DNA of 64,000 bases. Origin: Sarcocystis neurona (lineage: Eukaryota > Apicomplexa > Conoidasida > Eucoccidiorida > Sarcocystidae). Below the pieces are notes generated by a model. That model was not told where the DNA came from. It made no database searches and worked only from the letters and a program-made list of their open reading frames with translations. Position numbers and translations under genes: made by a program. The stretch covers positions 1,672,369 to 1,736,368 of the forward strand of contig KL647294.1 of NCBI GenBank assembly GCA_000727475.1. The letters are read 5' to 3'. Position 1 is the first letter of the stretch. Each line of letters opens with the position of its first letter. Below are positions 1-13,800 of the stretch, piece by piece.

Positions 1-1845
1 ACAGCGATAGAAGCCTAACCAGTGAAAAAACAACACCACAAGCGGCCACGATAATATTTTTCTTCCCCACGTATCTCTGCAACAGTCACGCAGTCTTACC
101 GAACACCTGTATTCGCGTGATGTATCGCTATTGTGCCGTTCGTCCGTCTGCCGTGGCAGCACCACAATTAAATGTGATCATCGTATTCCGCGCTCCTCCT
201 GGTGCCAAAGATTATCCACAAAGTTGTGCACGAGTCATTCGGTGGCGATGTGAAAACTTACAGCGCAAGTTCCCTCATCACGCGAGCGTGCCCCGTGTGT
301 GCAACTCCGGTAGACGTGTATTTATACACCCCGGGGTGCGAGGTGTGTGTACACCACTACTACGTGGAAATGTCCCTGGATACGTAAAGGCGTACGGACC
401 GCTGCGTTTGGTAAGTAGTATCGAACTACTCACATCATCGTGCCGTTAAAAGTGCAGACATTAGCACACTTCGCATCGCCCTCCTCCTGCAGTCACCCTC
501 AGAGGCGTACACACACGTACACAAACTTGCCGAGTTGACTGCAAAAAGCGTACATACAAAGCAGACACAAAACTCAGGTGCATCGACTCTGTGGAGACGA
601 GTGTCTTCCTTCATCAAAAAAGACATGTGTTTCCTCCATCCGTGACATTCAGTCCCTCCAACAAACTGCATCTTCACCTTCGGGTCCCACTTCTACACGG
701 TCATATTTACGTACACACACCGCAAACGTACAGTTGTCACACATGTGCGCAAATATTATTCTTGATTCCTTATTACGTGTACGGAGTGAAAACACAAACA
801 CACAGCCCACATATAATACATGTATATACACACGTACACTATTTCGTGATCGAAGGTATGCAACTGTAAGCGCATCTACCTTCTTTGCCACGTCCGTCGT
901 CACCTCCTTCGCCTTTCTTCTTCCTCCTCGTACTTTTCTACGAAATCCCTCGTCCCCATTTTCTTCGCTCTGTCATTCTCTCTCAACCGCTCCTTCTCCT
1001 CTTTCCCCGCCTTTACACCCCTCTTTCGAATGCCCTTGACGCCTTCAACTTTCTCCTCCCCTGCACTCCTTTTCGTTCTCGTGCGTCTTCAGCGGTGAGG
1101 AGACAGGTATGCATGTGTACGGAAACGCGCATACGGGCAATTACATCTACCCCTCTTCTTTTTTCCACTGCGCTGCCTCCCCTTCTGCTTACTCTTCGTT
1201 TTTCTTCTGCCTGCTTTTTTCCTATACGTCAATATGCACGTACGTTTTTTGCTCCTGTCTACTACCACATTTACTTCAACATATACGTGCACACCTGTGC
1301 ACACACCTATACGGGCATTTACTTCATTTCATCTTCTCCTGCAGCCCCTCTAGTGCCATCTACCTCGGAAGCCTGCCTCTCCTTTTCGTCCTTCTCTACA
1401 CGTCACCTCTCCATTTTGTACGTGTTCGCGTCTGTGGCTGTGTCTCTATTCAGAAACAGATACACATACATATGCGCATAGAGACACATGTACACACACA
1501 CGTCTGAATACCACACACGGATTTGAAAGAACGTACACTTATGCGTCAACTGTCGTATTCCCGTCTCTTTTATCCTCTTTCCGCTTCCCTTTTTTTGTTC
1601 CTCCTCCCCCTCCTCAACTTCCTTCCTGTCGTTGCTTCTTCTCTGCTAAGGCCTCCAGCACCTCTGCAGCTGCAGCAAATCTTCAGGTAAACAATGCCAT
1701 ACAAAAAAGCCTGCATTAGCAGGCATACATGCACAGTGTAAGCCGCAGCAGACCACGGTCCCTCGACGCTCTGCGAACGTGTCTTCGTCTAGCATTTGGA
1801 GGCGCAGCAGCCGCAGCAGGAGAAGATGTCTTCTTGCGCCAAGGA
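1..1845. other. 3' flank of the propeller gene; pyrimidine-rich, no gene seen
   Basis: I see no supportable exon here. Roughly 880-1660 is strongly T/C-rich on the plus strand (repeated TTC, CTC and CCT runs), and the open frames crossing it on both strands follow from that bias. The rest is mixed sequence with ACGTAC/GTACAC alternating motifs. The neighbouring minus-strand gene has its stop codon at 1846-1848, so the right-hand part probably holds its 3' UTR, but no polyadenylation signal could be assigned. Confidence 0.5.
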
Positions 1846-4800
1846 TTAGATTTTCAGGCCAGCGGGCGGTACACGAGGAGAAGAGGGGGCGGCACCAACG
1901 GGAGAAGACGGAGACGCCACACCTCCAGCAGCAGGAGGAACAGGCGGAGGAGGTGCAGGTCCACTCGGTGGGGACAGATCGTGTTTGCTTGGAGAGGCGA
2001 CCTTCATGACAGTGCCCATCGATCTACGCGACCGCAGCTTCTCTATAGCTTCTTTGCTCCACCGGAAAGAAATATCGCGCAGGCGCCAGCAGGCCACCCA
2101 GCCGTAATTCACCCACTTGCTGCCAGCGAGCACCAGCAGTTCTCCATGTTTCCCAATAATCCACAGTCGATTAACTTCGTCGAACGCCAGCGTATGCAGG
2201 CGTACGTTCCCTGGAACATCCTGCGAAGAAGAAAGGATGATGCACGTATCCACACACACGCACGGCATTTCTTATACATACAAAGCAAAGAATGACGTGA
2301 TGGCAAGCATAGACACATCTCTATAGACGCAGTCCTACATGAGTGAACGCTTTCCTCCACTCTCTATACGTGTGCATGAGAATACCGGGCAGCGACAAAC
2401 TAACAGAGCAAAACGGCGCAAAGACAACCCCGGCTGCTCACTTTCGCGTACTGCATCGGAAGCCACACCGCGTGGAGGCGTAAGTATCTCAGACTTTTTG
2501 TGATGAAAAGTCACAAAAGTGGAACCAATATTACATGGAGATTTATGTATGTGGCAGTACAGGATACGTGCACCTATATACGATATGCGTAAAATACGTA
2601 ACACGGGTGTATGGACATTCATGTAAAAATATGAGGAGGCACAATCTTACAAGTTGTTCTGCCTATATACGTGTGTGTGGAAAAGTGTACACGCTGCCAC
2701 CACATGGACCCGCTGCCGACTGGCGCGCCGTCCTGAGCTCGAGTACTGCACCTCCACTAGTACAACCTCTGCACCACAGCCATGCTGCGTCATACACACA
2801 GGCCATCATTATCCATCCGCAGCTTCCCACTACACATATATATATATATACATATATATATACATATGTATATATACATACATATACATTTAAGCTGCTG
2901 CCGGCATTCAGGTCCACAAATGTGTACACTACACGTGTGTAGTTTCGCGCCGCGGCGAGATATATTGAGGAAGCAGCATCACCGCGTATGTATAAAGAGA
3001 CGCTCGTGTACACGCGCGTGTCAGGACGAGGGTATATGGGCAGTAACAGGCGGAAATAAACGGAGTCGCATGCCAGCGAGTAGTACGTCGCAGGTGTGCA
3101 CTGACCCCCCAGAGAAGGGGAGCAGCGCAGACGAAGGTGTCTGCAAGTGGCGCAGAAATGCACGTATCCCCTGCGACGTTTGCGTTTGCCTCATCCGTCT
3201 CGACGGCGTTTACATACGCAGGCATGAAGAAGGAAGCTCACGGCGCGCGCACATTCACACGGTATACATTCTCGTGCAGACATGCGCAAAGCACGGACAT
3301 CCTCGAGTATTTGCTCGCAACAAACGTACTGGTACCCATACACGTGTATACGTACATACATATATTAGATGTAGCAGACCGTCCTCGTGTACATGCAGTG
3401 TACACGTATGGAAGGGGGGAAACAGACAACGGCGCGCAGCTGCGGCCCTGTATGCACCTTTACGCTCTACGCTCTACCCAAAGTAACGGTGCCACGGACA
3501 CGCTTGCGGACACGTGTATGGAAACGGTGTGCCGCGCATATAGAGAGTCCACGCCCGTACGAGGAACAGTTGTACTTCACGGGAGGACACGCCCGACGGT
3601 GTGCACGCAGTAATCGTTATAAGTGCGAAAGAGTGTACCACGAGTCAGCCCGTGCAGAGGAGGGTACGCGCGTACGCCGATATATGCGTGCGTTCACGCT
3701 GCGTCTCCAGATACACATATACCCACCCACACACACAGACACGGGCCTGTCTCTTCCCACATGTGTAGAGCTTCATTCGACTGCACATCTGTGTTCCCTT
3801 TCGTTATTCAGAATCTATTTACTTTTGAGGTTTTGCAAAGTGCGTCTTGCTCTTGCTACTCTTCACACTCGGGTAAAAGTTTTACGTGTGCCAGCCGCAG
3901 CAACAACCCTCGCTACATTAGATCCGCAGGCGTTCCTCTGCAGCACTAAGCAGCTCTTTCTGCTGCATGACGCTCCTCCTGCTGCTGACTATATCGCGCC
4001 AGCTGGCACCCGGATGCAACCTGTCGCTGCTGTTTTAACGTCGACGTACTGCTCCCGCTGCTGGGAAGACGAGGATTGCTCGTGCCTCCTAAGGTGTCGC
4101 TGGTGCTTCGAGCACTACTGCGATGCTGCTGCCGCTAGGGCTTTTGGTGATGTCTAAGTGCTACTGACGCGTTGCCGCAGCTGGAGTAAAGTTGCTGCCG
4201 TCCCTGATGAGAAACTCTTACTGCTGCTGCTGCCACACAGGGTGTGAGGCTGCTACCAGTGAATGTCAGCTGCTGCTGCTGCTGTTGAGGAGGTGCTGCT
4301 ACGCCCGACGATCCAGGAAAGCTGCTGCACTTACAGTAACGACGCTGCAGCTGCTAGTTCGAGTGTGTTGCTGGTGTTGCTGCTGAAATGGTGGATGGCG
4401 CTGCTGTTCGTGTTGCTGCTGCTTGAAGATGGGGGTGCTGCCGCGTCTTTTAAACAACAGGTATGCTGCAGTTGCCGGTGCTGCGCTGCGTGCTGTTGCT
4501 GTCGTACTGAAGATATCCCTGCGAAACGGACGTCCAGCTGTCGCTGCAGACAGGCACTGGGACTTAAGAAGAAAATAGCACCTACTGATAGCAATACGTG
4601 CCATGGTACCTACAACAACAGTTGAGGTGCTGCTGCTGCTGACATGTTGGCTCCACTAGTCAAGGGGTGCTGCTCGTGAGGCTGACGCTAACCAGATGTT
4701 CCTGATGCAGCCGTTGACGTTTAGTATAGCATACTGGCGTACACACACGCCCTACGGACTCTGCCCGCACCCGCGAGCAGCCCTGCTACGTAGCACAACT

Positions 4801-7800
4801 ACTCTGTTTTACTAAAACTGTTCCATGGACAGAACGGAGGGGAACAAGAGAAAACGGCGCACAAAGGCACAACCGTCTGTCCACACAGAAACGGACACGC
4901 TCATGTCATAGTTTCCTCTTTCTCTGCACACACGTGTACATATATACATCTATATTTTCAATACGCATTTCTTTATTTGCGTTTCACTACTTCCGGCAAC
5001 TAGACTGCATGAGACGAGACTGCTAGGACACGAATAAAAGGTAAAAAAAGTAGTGGTATATAGGAGAATTCACTCGTTACTGGCCGAGTGGTAAGACTAA
5101 TAGCGCGGATGCGTACCTCGGGTACTCAGTATATGCCGTCACGATTGAAGAAAGGAAGAACAGTCGCAGTGGCTGGCTGTGTCTTCTGACTTGGGAAAAG
5201 TACTGGCAAAACGAGAAGGAAAACGAGTAGTAAAAAGGTATGCGCCTTTTTAAGTAAACTTGCAGAGGACACACAGAGACGGTGTGCAGCTGCCGCAACC
5301 GGCCTCTGCCAAACTCTGCACGACGACACATATGCCCCTGCTCACCTTCAGATTCCACTGCTGCGCGGCTTCCTCCCACACCGCCAGTCCGCAGGCCGTG
5401 TTCACTGCCCACAGGTTTCCTCTTCGGTCGAACTGCAGCAGCCCCCGTAAATCAAACAACAGCATTGCGACACTCCCAAGCTCCATGTGTATATCTATGT
5501 AGACGTGCACACGTATGTCGATGAGGTTAGGCCACGGGCCACCTAGGCCCGCACGCGAGGTAGACGCTGACATCATGTTTCACTTTTTTCAAACTATCCG
5601 AGCGGAACGGCCGAAGTCGCAGAGCCTGCCCGCGGAAACCTCCGCGTTCACCTACGAGGTAATATGTATTTCCTCCAGATGATTGCGTACGACCACACAC
5701 ATACGTTCGCAAGAAAAGCGTAATGCCCAGATGTCTTATGTGTTCCTTCCGTCTGCAGCGTGCAAGCCGTGAAGAGAGGCAACACACATAAAATACGCAC
5801 ATACGTGAATACGCACACCTCCAGCTGCAGACCCAAACGTTCGTGCTTAAGCTTGCTCGTTTGCTTCTACTATTCACTTTGTAGCCCACAAAGCGCTCTA
5901 GCACGCAGGCAGACGTGGAACGAATGTATAGTATTGTCAGCAGATATAACGGCTATACACGTAAAAGGAGCTGTTATAGGGGGTACGTACCCACACGCCG
6001 ACCGTGTCCACACGTATGTGTGCACGTCTGCGTAGAGGCGCAGCTACTGCTTGCCGGCTCCACCGCCTACTACTTTTACGTGCTGAAGCGGTACAGCAAT
6101 CGGGTGGCAGGAAATTGAGGAGAAAAATCCACACAAGTTCACACATCTGCACAGAACGACGCCTCAACAACGATCCGCCGGCTGGGGTACATACGTACGC
6201 AAAAACGAGTACACGTACGTTTAGAGATTTACACACGTCTTAGCAACTGCGTTTCTGTGCACAGAGACCACACGTACATAAACATGTACGTATATACGTG
6301 TATACGCATCTTGTGACATACAGAGAAGTACACAGATAAGTACAGCAGTATCTAAATGTTTAGACAGAATCGCACACAAAGCGAAATAGAGATATAGAAA
6401 CACGTCTCCGTATACGTATGTCAGTGAACACACATAAAGAGCTCTCTGCCTGCGCGCAAAGGAGAAACACCCGTACGTCTGTGTGCTGATGCAGTAAAAC
6501 TAAAAGGTGCTGCTGCGCAAAAAGGGTTAGACACGCAAATTCATTCTTCCTAAGTGACACACACGTAAATGCCTACCACGTGTGTGTGCACATGCAAATG
6601 TCTATGCGTATACGTAAGAAAGCAGATGTATGTATTGATGTGTGTACAGACAAATACGCCAGCGTACTTGTATACATATGCATCTGTGAGCATCCAATAA
6701 TATACACACACACATGCGTGGACAAGACGAGAGCGTCTTGAGAGAGCGAACGCGTCCAAGTGTGGCGAAAGCCGGGAAGACGAACGATGAAGAAACCGCA
6801 AAAGCTTGGGGGAGAAGGGAGCGAGACAAGGTGAACGCCACAAAGACGCGGTCATGAAGAAGAAGAACGCTGACGAGCCACAGACACCAGGAGAACGAGC
6901 GCAACTGAACGAACGTAGAGGAGCCGGAAGCGAGGAAGAGGGGATGAGAAGGGGGGAGGAAACGTAAGCACAAGCCGAAAGGAAAAAGGAGGCGACGACG
7001 AAAGAAGAGAATGGAGGAGGAAATGGATTACAGACACTTGTGAGGAAGCGGAACCAGGAGCAAACACTGGAAACGAGGAAGTAAAACGTATCAAAGAAGA
7101 ACAAAAAGAAGAAAAGGCTGCGATATAAGAGAGGGGTGGCGGCGCAAGACCCTGAAAAACCTAAGAGAGCGACAGACAGAGAAGAGACCAAGTAAACGGA
7201 CATAAAGAATGAAACTCGAAACTGGCAAGATATCAGACAAGAGGAATAACAGAGAGGAGACAGAGCGAGACAAAAAAGAAGAGTGGGACAAAAGGCCAGG
7301 AGAAACAGAGAAGAAACAGGAAGACGACGAGAAGATCGCGGTTGAAAGACGGAGAAGAGGAGAAATGTGAAGACGGGAAGGAAGAATGACGCACATACAC
7401 GAGCGACGACGGACAGGCGATCGAAGCGGGAAGACTAGAGAAGTAACAGGGAGGAAAACCGGACAAAATGCAGCAGAAGGAACGCAGACGAAGAGGGACA
7501 AAGAAGAAAGGGAGGTCAATAAGACAGGTATGGTGAACAGGCAGAATGCAGGCCCCGGCAAGAAGACAAAGAAACGTAGAAAAGAAAAACATGGGAAAGA
7601 AGGAGAAGAGAGACTCACAGCAACAGCTTTCAACTTGTGGAAGCCCGTGAAATGCTTCTTCTGCCACGTGTACCCAGACCAGTGGAACAAGTCTCCCTGC
7701 ACGTCGCCACACGCAGCAACAGCGGGGAAACACCGGTAACAGCAGCCGGGGCAACACCAGCAGCAGGAGCAGCAGAAAACCACCAGCATCAGAGAGACGT

Positions 7801-10800
7801 GCGCCAGCACCACGAACAAAAGCACGACCGCTATCAGCAGCATAGCGAACGGCCAGAACTCCGCAACAGATACTGCAACAGACGGGGAGCTAAGTAGACA
7901 CACACAGCAAAGGTTCAGCGTACTTACGTTGCTGCATCTCCTGATGTTTTGTCACCCAGCAGCAAATTTGCAACGGAAATGAAAAGACCAGCTGGGGGTC
8001 TGTCTTTTTTTTCCTTTCTCTCTCTCTATATGTATATATATATATATGCACGCTCACATGCGTACACGGATACATCACACGTCTACAGACGTGTTCCGCA
8101 TTCTATGTGTATACACATATCTGTACGTATGTATGGAGATATTAATATACACATATATATATATATATGTACAAAGACATGTATATATCTTGTGATTCTG
8201 CTCCACGCAATGTCTGAGATGGGTCTGCGCGAGCCTGCAATACACTTGCATACATACCGCGCCAACAGAGCTGCTTTCGCAGTGTAGATACACCGGCATG
8301 CTCAAGTGCACTCACAGAACCTAATACACGTACAGAAAGATATACCGGGGTGTATCTTTCGTTTACACAAACACGACGTTTTTCTGCGGAAGGCAGACGA
8401 CCCCACGGGGAGGTGGTGATGTTTACGTATGTGTGCGCACCGGCGCAGGTTGGTGTACCAGCGCGTACACGCGCAAGTGTATATCGCCCCACGTTCTCTG
8501 GTGTACACAACTAATCTACTCGATACGTACGACACGTATAGCCTACACACACACAGAGCGCCACAGTATCTATGGACGCCTCCACGCTTTCTACAAGTAG
8601 GTGCGTGGACGTTTCTATAAAGGGAAAGAGGGGTGGACAGAAACGATATGCATATATATACATATGCATCAATACGCGAAAGGACGCACACAAAGACACA
8701 ATAGTCCATACACACAGGTGTAATGAGCGTACGTACGTACGCACGGGTGAACACGTACACGAAGGAGAAAAAAGTCACCAGGCTGCTGACGCGAGACCTC
8801 AGAGGAGCCCTGCGACCGGGTCGAAACGTAAGATGTCCCAGTACGGACGACCTCATACATTCGAACGTACACACGCGTCAGCGTCCACGCGTACACTGAC
8901 AGAATGATGTGTACAAGTACGTGTAGGCACAAAAGCGCACGTACGCATACGAGTGTAGAAGGCAAGGAGATGAAGTACCGCGCCGCCACAGGCTCTGAAG
9001 TGTTTTCTGCGGGGATCACAGGCGGTTGTCTGTGTGCGCCTCCCCGCTGCAACAGTAAAAAATACACCGGTGAGTACACCTGTGCACGTAAATATGTATA
9101 TGTATGTATTAGACAAGGGTAAGACGAAGGCGAGAGACACACGAAGGAACAGAAGGACTCATAAATACAGAGTCTGTGCGTATGTGGGCAGAGGAAAACA
9201 GGCACACGAATACAAACAATCTGAGAGTTGTATATGTGTGCGCGCAAAGAGAGAGAGGACTGAGATGTATCCAACACACGCCCACATGCTAGTGCTGATA
9301 ATGTAAACAGGAAGCAGCGTATGAACAGAACCCACACACACACACACACACATACGTACAAGAGTACTTATGTTTTACCGTGCTGTTAACACCCCAGAGG
9401 GTATTATCCTTCGGATCGAATGCGAGGTCAATAAGCGGCTCTTCTCCCAAGCTGCCAAGGCTGCGGAAGCCGCCCATAGTCAGTTTCCCTACAGTATGCG
9501 CCTCTGTTATGGCCCACAGTCTGCCTTCCTGCATACAAAAATTTGGTGAGCGCGCGCAAATTCAACGGGCACGCCCCACGCAGCTTTCCGCTTACACAGA
9601 CGCATCGTGCGCAGAGTCCACGGAGTTTCTTCGCCCAGTGGAAAGCTGCACGAAAGCCAAGTAAGACGTCAACTGAAGACGCACGTGAAGACGACGAAGA
9701 AATTCACACCTTCAACACGTGCACAAGCACAGAACCTCTTTCTTCTGTCCTCCGTTGACTCTTTTCCATACGCTGCCTTCGTGAAAGCGAAGGATCTCAA
9801 ACAAGCAACGAAGTAATGCTCAGACCGACACCCGGTATATCCACATACGCTAACACACGTGACACGGCGACACACAGACTTACAGAAGAATCGCGGGGGA
9901 AAAACGTACACGCACAGAAGAGAACAGTTGCAAATAACCAAACAAGGTTGGTGTTCGCCATTGGCGAAGGTGGCTGCATAAGGAGACGCACGCAAAATCC
10001 GAATACTTCTTCACTCTGCGCGTACAGCAGCCATAGGTGCAAGGAACTCCTCCATCGGTGAACACAAGCTGAAGAGACGCAGGCACACAAACCAAATTGC
10101 AAAGGTGACCGCGAAAAAAGGCGAGAACTTGCGTGTGAGTATCAGAGCATGCACGAAGGTTCTTCCTTCTGCCAGAGCCTCCTGGGAGGCCTTCGTATTT
10201 TACGTCTGTACTGAGAACTAAGGAAGAGGACAGCACGGAGAGTATAAGTGTCGCCGCCTCAAAAGAGTTGCGTATGCAGTAGAGAGTTGTGTACCCGCGG
10301 ATTCACCGTCAGCAACTCGAACGCTGCGGGGATGCCGGAAATGCACGCGCACGTGCATGCAAGAGGCGAGCGTCGGATATAGACACGTACGTGAAAATAC
10401 GTACGCAGGGGGGGCGCGTGCAAAGAACGAGGTGTGCAAGCAAGCGTGCAGGGCATCCACAGAAGCACAGGACTGTCGAACCGTGTAATGCTGCGCGCTC
10501 GGATATGTCCTCTTCTCAGGAGTACGAGGCATCCTTGCATAAGAACCACGACCCCGTATAAACGGTGGTAAGAATCAATCTGCCTACAGCACGCAAAGAC
10601 CCACAGGAAACAGACACGGCATAGACGGCGTGTAAAAAACACGCGCAGAAAGTATGCACGAATAGCATGCAAGAATGTCGCGGAAACAGAAGAAAAACGA
10701 ACTCATGCAAGGAAACGCAATGAGGCACGCGATGGGTACACATGCAGACATTACGCTCACGCCAAGACGCACACAGGGGAAAAAGGCAGGGCAACATCGG

Positions 10801-13800
10801 ACCAGAGACGCGCAAACAAATGACTGACTCTATGCAGAAGCAGCAACGACTGCAGATGGAGGAGGGACAGGAGAATCGAATGATACATGGAGGAAGGCAC
10901 ATGCACTCTATGAAGAAGATAGTCTGTCGTATGTGTCTGCGTGCACTCAAAAACGTGCGGGCGCCTGCGGGTTGAGGATGGCAACTTTTTTTTCAGCAAA
11001 TTACTAGGTCCACACGTATACACATACAGGTGCGCGTCAGCTCCAACAGCACGTTGCATCCCTGTACGTCCTGGGAGAGAAATATACGCACGCAGCGTAC
11101 ACCACTCGTACGTCCTGTACACATGCATGTATCACGCAGGGACACGTACACACACAGATGAAAAGGGTGCTGCTTACGTTATCGTGAGCGATGCGGAGGA
11201 AGAATTCTGACGGCAGGCGCTTGCTTTTCCAACCGAAGCCCGTCCACGCTCCTAAATCTCCGTCTTCATTCAGCACTACCATTCGCTGAAATGTCTGCAC
11301 CATCATTCGTCAAGCATACGTCCACAAATTTCTATACGTATCCATGTTGCAGTTCATTGATACACGGAGGAAGACATGTGCAGAAACGCTCCTGAGGTAC
11401 AGGCACGCCTTGGGTGCACTGTGGTCGGCGGCAGCTAGCACAGCTCTTACCACATACGCGTCCACATGAACACACGTTTACTACGTATTCTCTTTTCAGT
11501 TTGTGAACGTCGTTCACCATGCTACACAGAGGTTCTCACATGTGTGTGCAGAATTGAAGAATCTGTAGCGATACGTCCTCTCTCTTTTTACTCAAAGCAG
11601 GATTCGCTGAGCTGTCGGCGGCAGCAAGCCTATAGTTGCCTACTTAGTCCTGAACGTACGCAACGCAGATATCTCTGTAGACCCGTGGACAAGGCTGGCG
11701 TACATAGTGCGTCGAGACGGCGCCTGCGTGTACCTGTACACATATGGATACATACCCCACGCACCAACTTATGTGTCTGTGTACATACACAGATACATGA
11801 AGCTCGTAGGTGCCTTCGGATGCAACGGTTGCAACTGGAGTTCTCCAGATGACACGTATATCCGCGTACACAACAGTGTGTTTACGCCCCCCTGCATCCG
11901 AGTATGCGAAGGCAAGCGCACACCGCAAAGAGGCGCGTTTTGCCTCAGCAGCACACCTCCCTGTAGAGAGAGTCAAAGGTGAGGCCGAGACAGAAAACCT
12001 CCTCCGCCAGCGGCACGGAGCGGATGAGGGCCCATCCTCACACGGGCCACGCTTATTACACAGCGTCTTCGCTGCCCAGCACACTGCCTGTAACGGCAAC
12101 AAAAAAATGAGTTCTCTCCGCACAGCGGCGCACTGCGGAGTCACGACACCGCAGAGAGAGTTCCACGCAGAACGTCCTGCACGGGGTGAACACGCAAAAG
12201 TGTGGCGGTCTCGGCGCAGTGCGGCATGTGCGCAGGCCGCAGGTTGTTTCCCTCCGACCACTGCATCGCAGTGTCTACACAGCGGGACCGGCGTGGCTCT
12301 TAAAACGCGTGCGGACGGATGTCGGGAAGGAAGGGACAGCCGAAGATAATTCGAGGGAGCGCAACGGAGGGAAAGCGACGGTGACCGTATGTCACAGCAT
12401 CGCAGACACGTGCGTGTACACCCATGTAGGCACGTGTGCCTGTATGTACGTAGGTATATGGATGTAAGGATACACATGTATGTGGACGCGTGTACGTGTG
12501 TGTTTATATGTGCATGCACACGTATGTATGTAGGTATGTGTGTACACGTATATGTACGTATATGTATGTGTATGTATATGTGTGTATATGTGTGGATACG
12601 TATATGTGTGTTGTATGTGGATACGTATAGTGGTATGTATATGTATGTATACGTAGATGCATGTATATATATATGTATGTATACGTACGTGTGCATACGT
12701 ATGTATGTGTGTATACATATGTATGTATGTATACTTATGTATGTATGCACACGTGTGTATGTTACACGTATGTATGTATGTATGTATGCGTATATGTATG
12801 CATGTGTGTGTATACGTATACGTACGCGTATGTATGTATACGTGTGTATGTATATGTATGTACACGTATACGTATGTATACGTATGTGTATGTACATGTA
12901 TGTATATGTATGTATACGTATACGTACGTCTGTACGAGTGTATGTATGTATACGTATATTTATGTATATGTATGTATACGCATATGTATATATACGTATA
13001 TGTACGTACACGTATGTGTGTGTATTTGTACGTGTGTGTACGTATGCATATATATATATACACATATATATATATGTATATGTATATGTACGTGTACGTA
13101 TATACATGTATATCTATGTTTATTTACATGTATGTGCACGTATGTATATGTATATATGTGTATATACATGTGTATATCAGATCCACATACATGGTGCATC
13201 CCGTCGGAGAGCACCCCTCGTCACACTTGCCTGAAGGCCGCCTTCTGGTGTGAGGTCGTCCATGAAGCGGATATCTCCACGGTCATCTTCATCGATTTTG
13301 CCCCGCAGCCGCACCCACAAGCGAGGTTGCTGCTGGTGCGGGTAGCCACTGGTCCCGCTCTTCGCTTCGACTGCCGGTGGTGGTCTTCTTTTTGCCGCTG
13401 CTTCTTGTTGCGCCGCAGAGGCGGCAGGCGGTGGCGCCGGCTTCCCTTCCATTCGTTGTGCCGCAGGCATAAACTGCTGCTGCGGAGGGATGCCTCCTGT
13501 GCCCGCCGCTCCACTCGAGGGGCCCTGCTGCTGCTGCATGAACTGCTGCGACGGCAGGTTCTGTGCGTACCGCATAGGCGAACCGGATGGCTCGCCCGCA
13601 GGCGCAGGTCCGCGTGCATACGCTGGAGATGGAGCCCCTCCCGTAGCGGCAGCACGCGGCGACTCCTGGTGCTTCTGTGCCAGCTGCTGCGCGTGCGGCT
13701 GCTGGGGTGATACCTGCGGTGCTCCAGGCGGCGGACGAGCGCCTGCTGGGGGAGGCAGCAGCTGCATTGGGCTCCCACCAGGACCACCTGCTGGCGGTGG

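Noticed and set aside
4192..4625. Overlapping Cys/Leu-rich and Gln-rich ORFs
   Set aside because: Triplet-repeat shadow within intron 5 of the propeller gene; no phase-0 acceptor and donor pair that would make a cassette exon was convincing.
5078..5150. tRNA-like start (CTGGCCGAGTGGTAAGAC)
   Set aside because: It resembles the D-arm of a Leu/Ser tRNA, but no matching acceptor stem or GTTCRA T-loop follows at the right distance.
6550..7903. 217- and 270-codon minus-strand ORFs
   Set aside because: They reflect the polypyrimidine strand (Ser/Phe/Leu/Pro); only the 78-base exon at 7619-7696 inside them fits the propeller gene.
11644..13710. Very long ORFs on both strands (up to 487 codons)
   Set aside because: They run through alternating purine-pyrimidine DNA that cannot contain stops; the products are Tyr/Ile/Thr/His or Tyr/Val/Cys monotony, and the interval is an intron of a supported gene.
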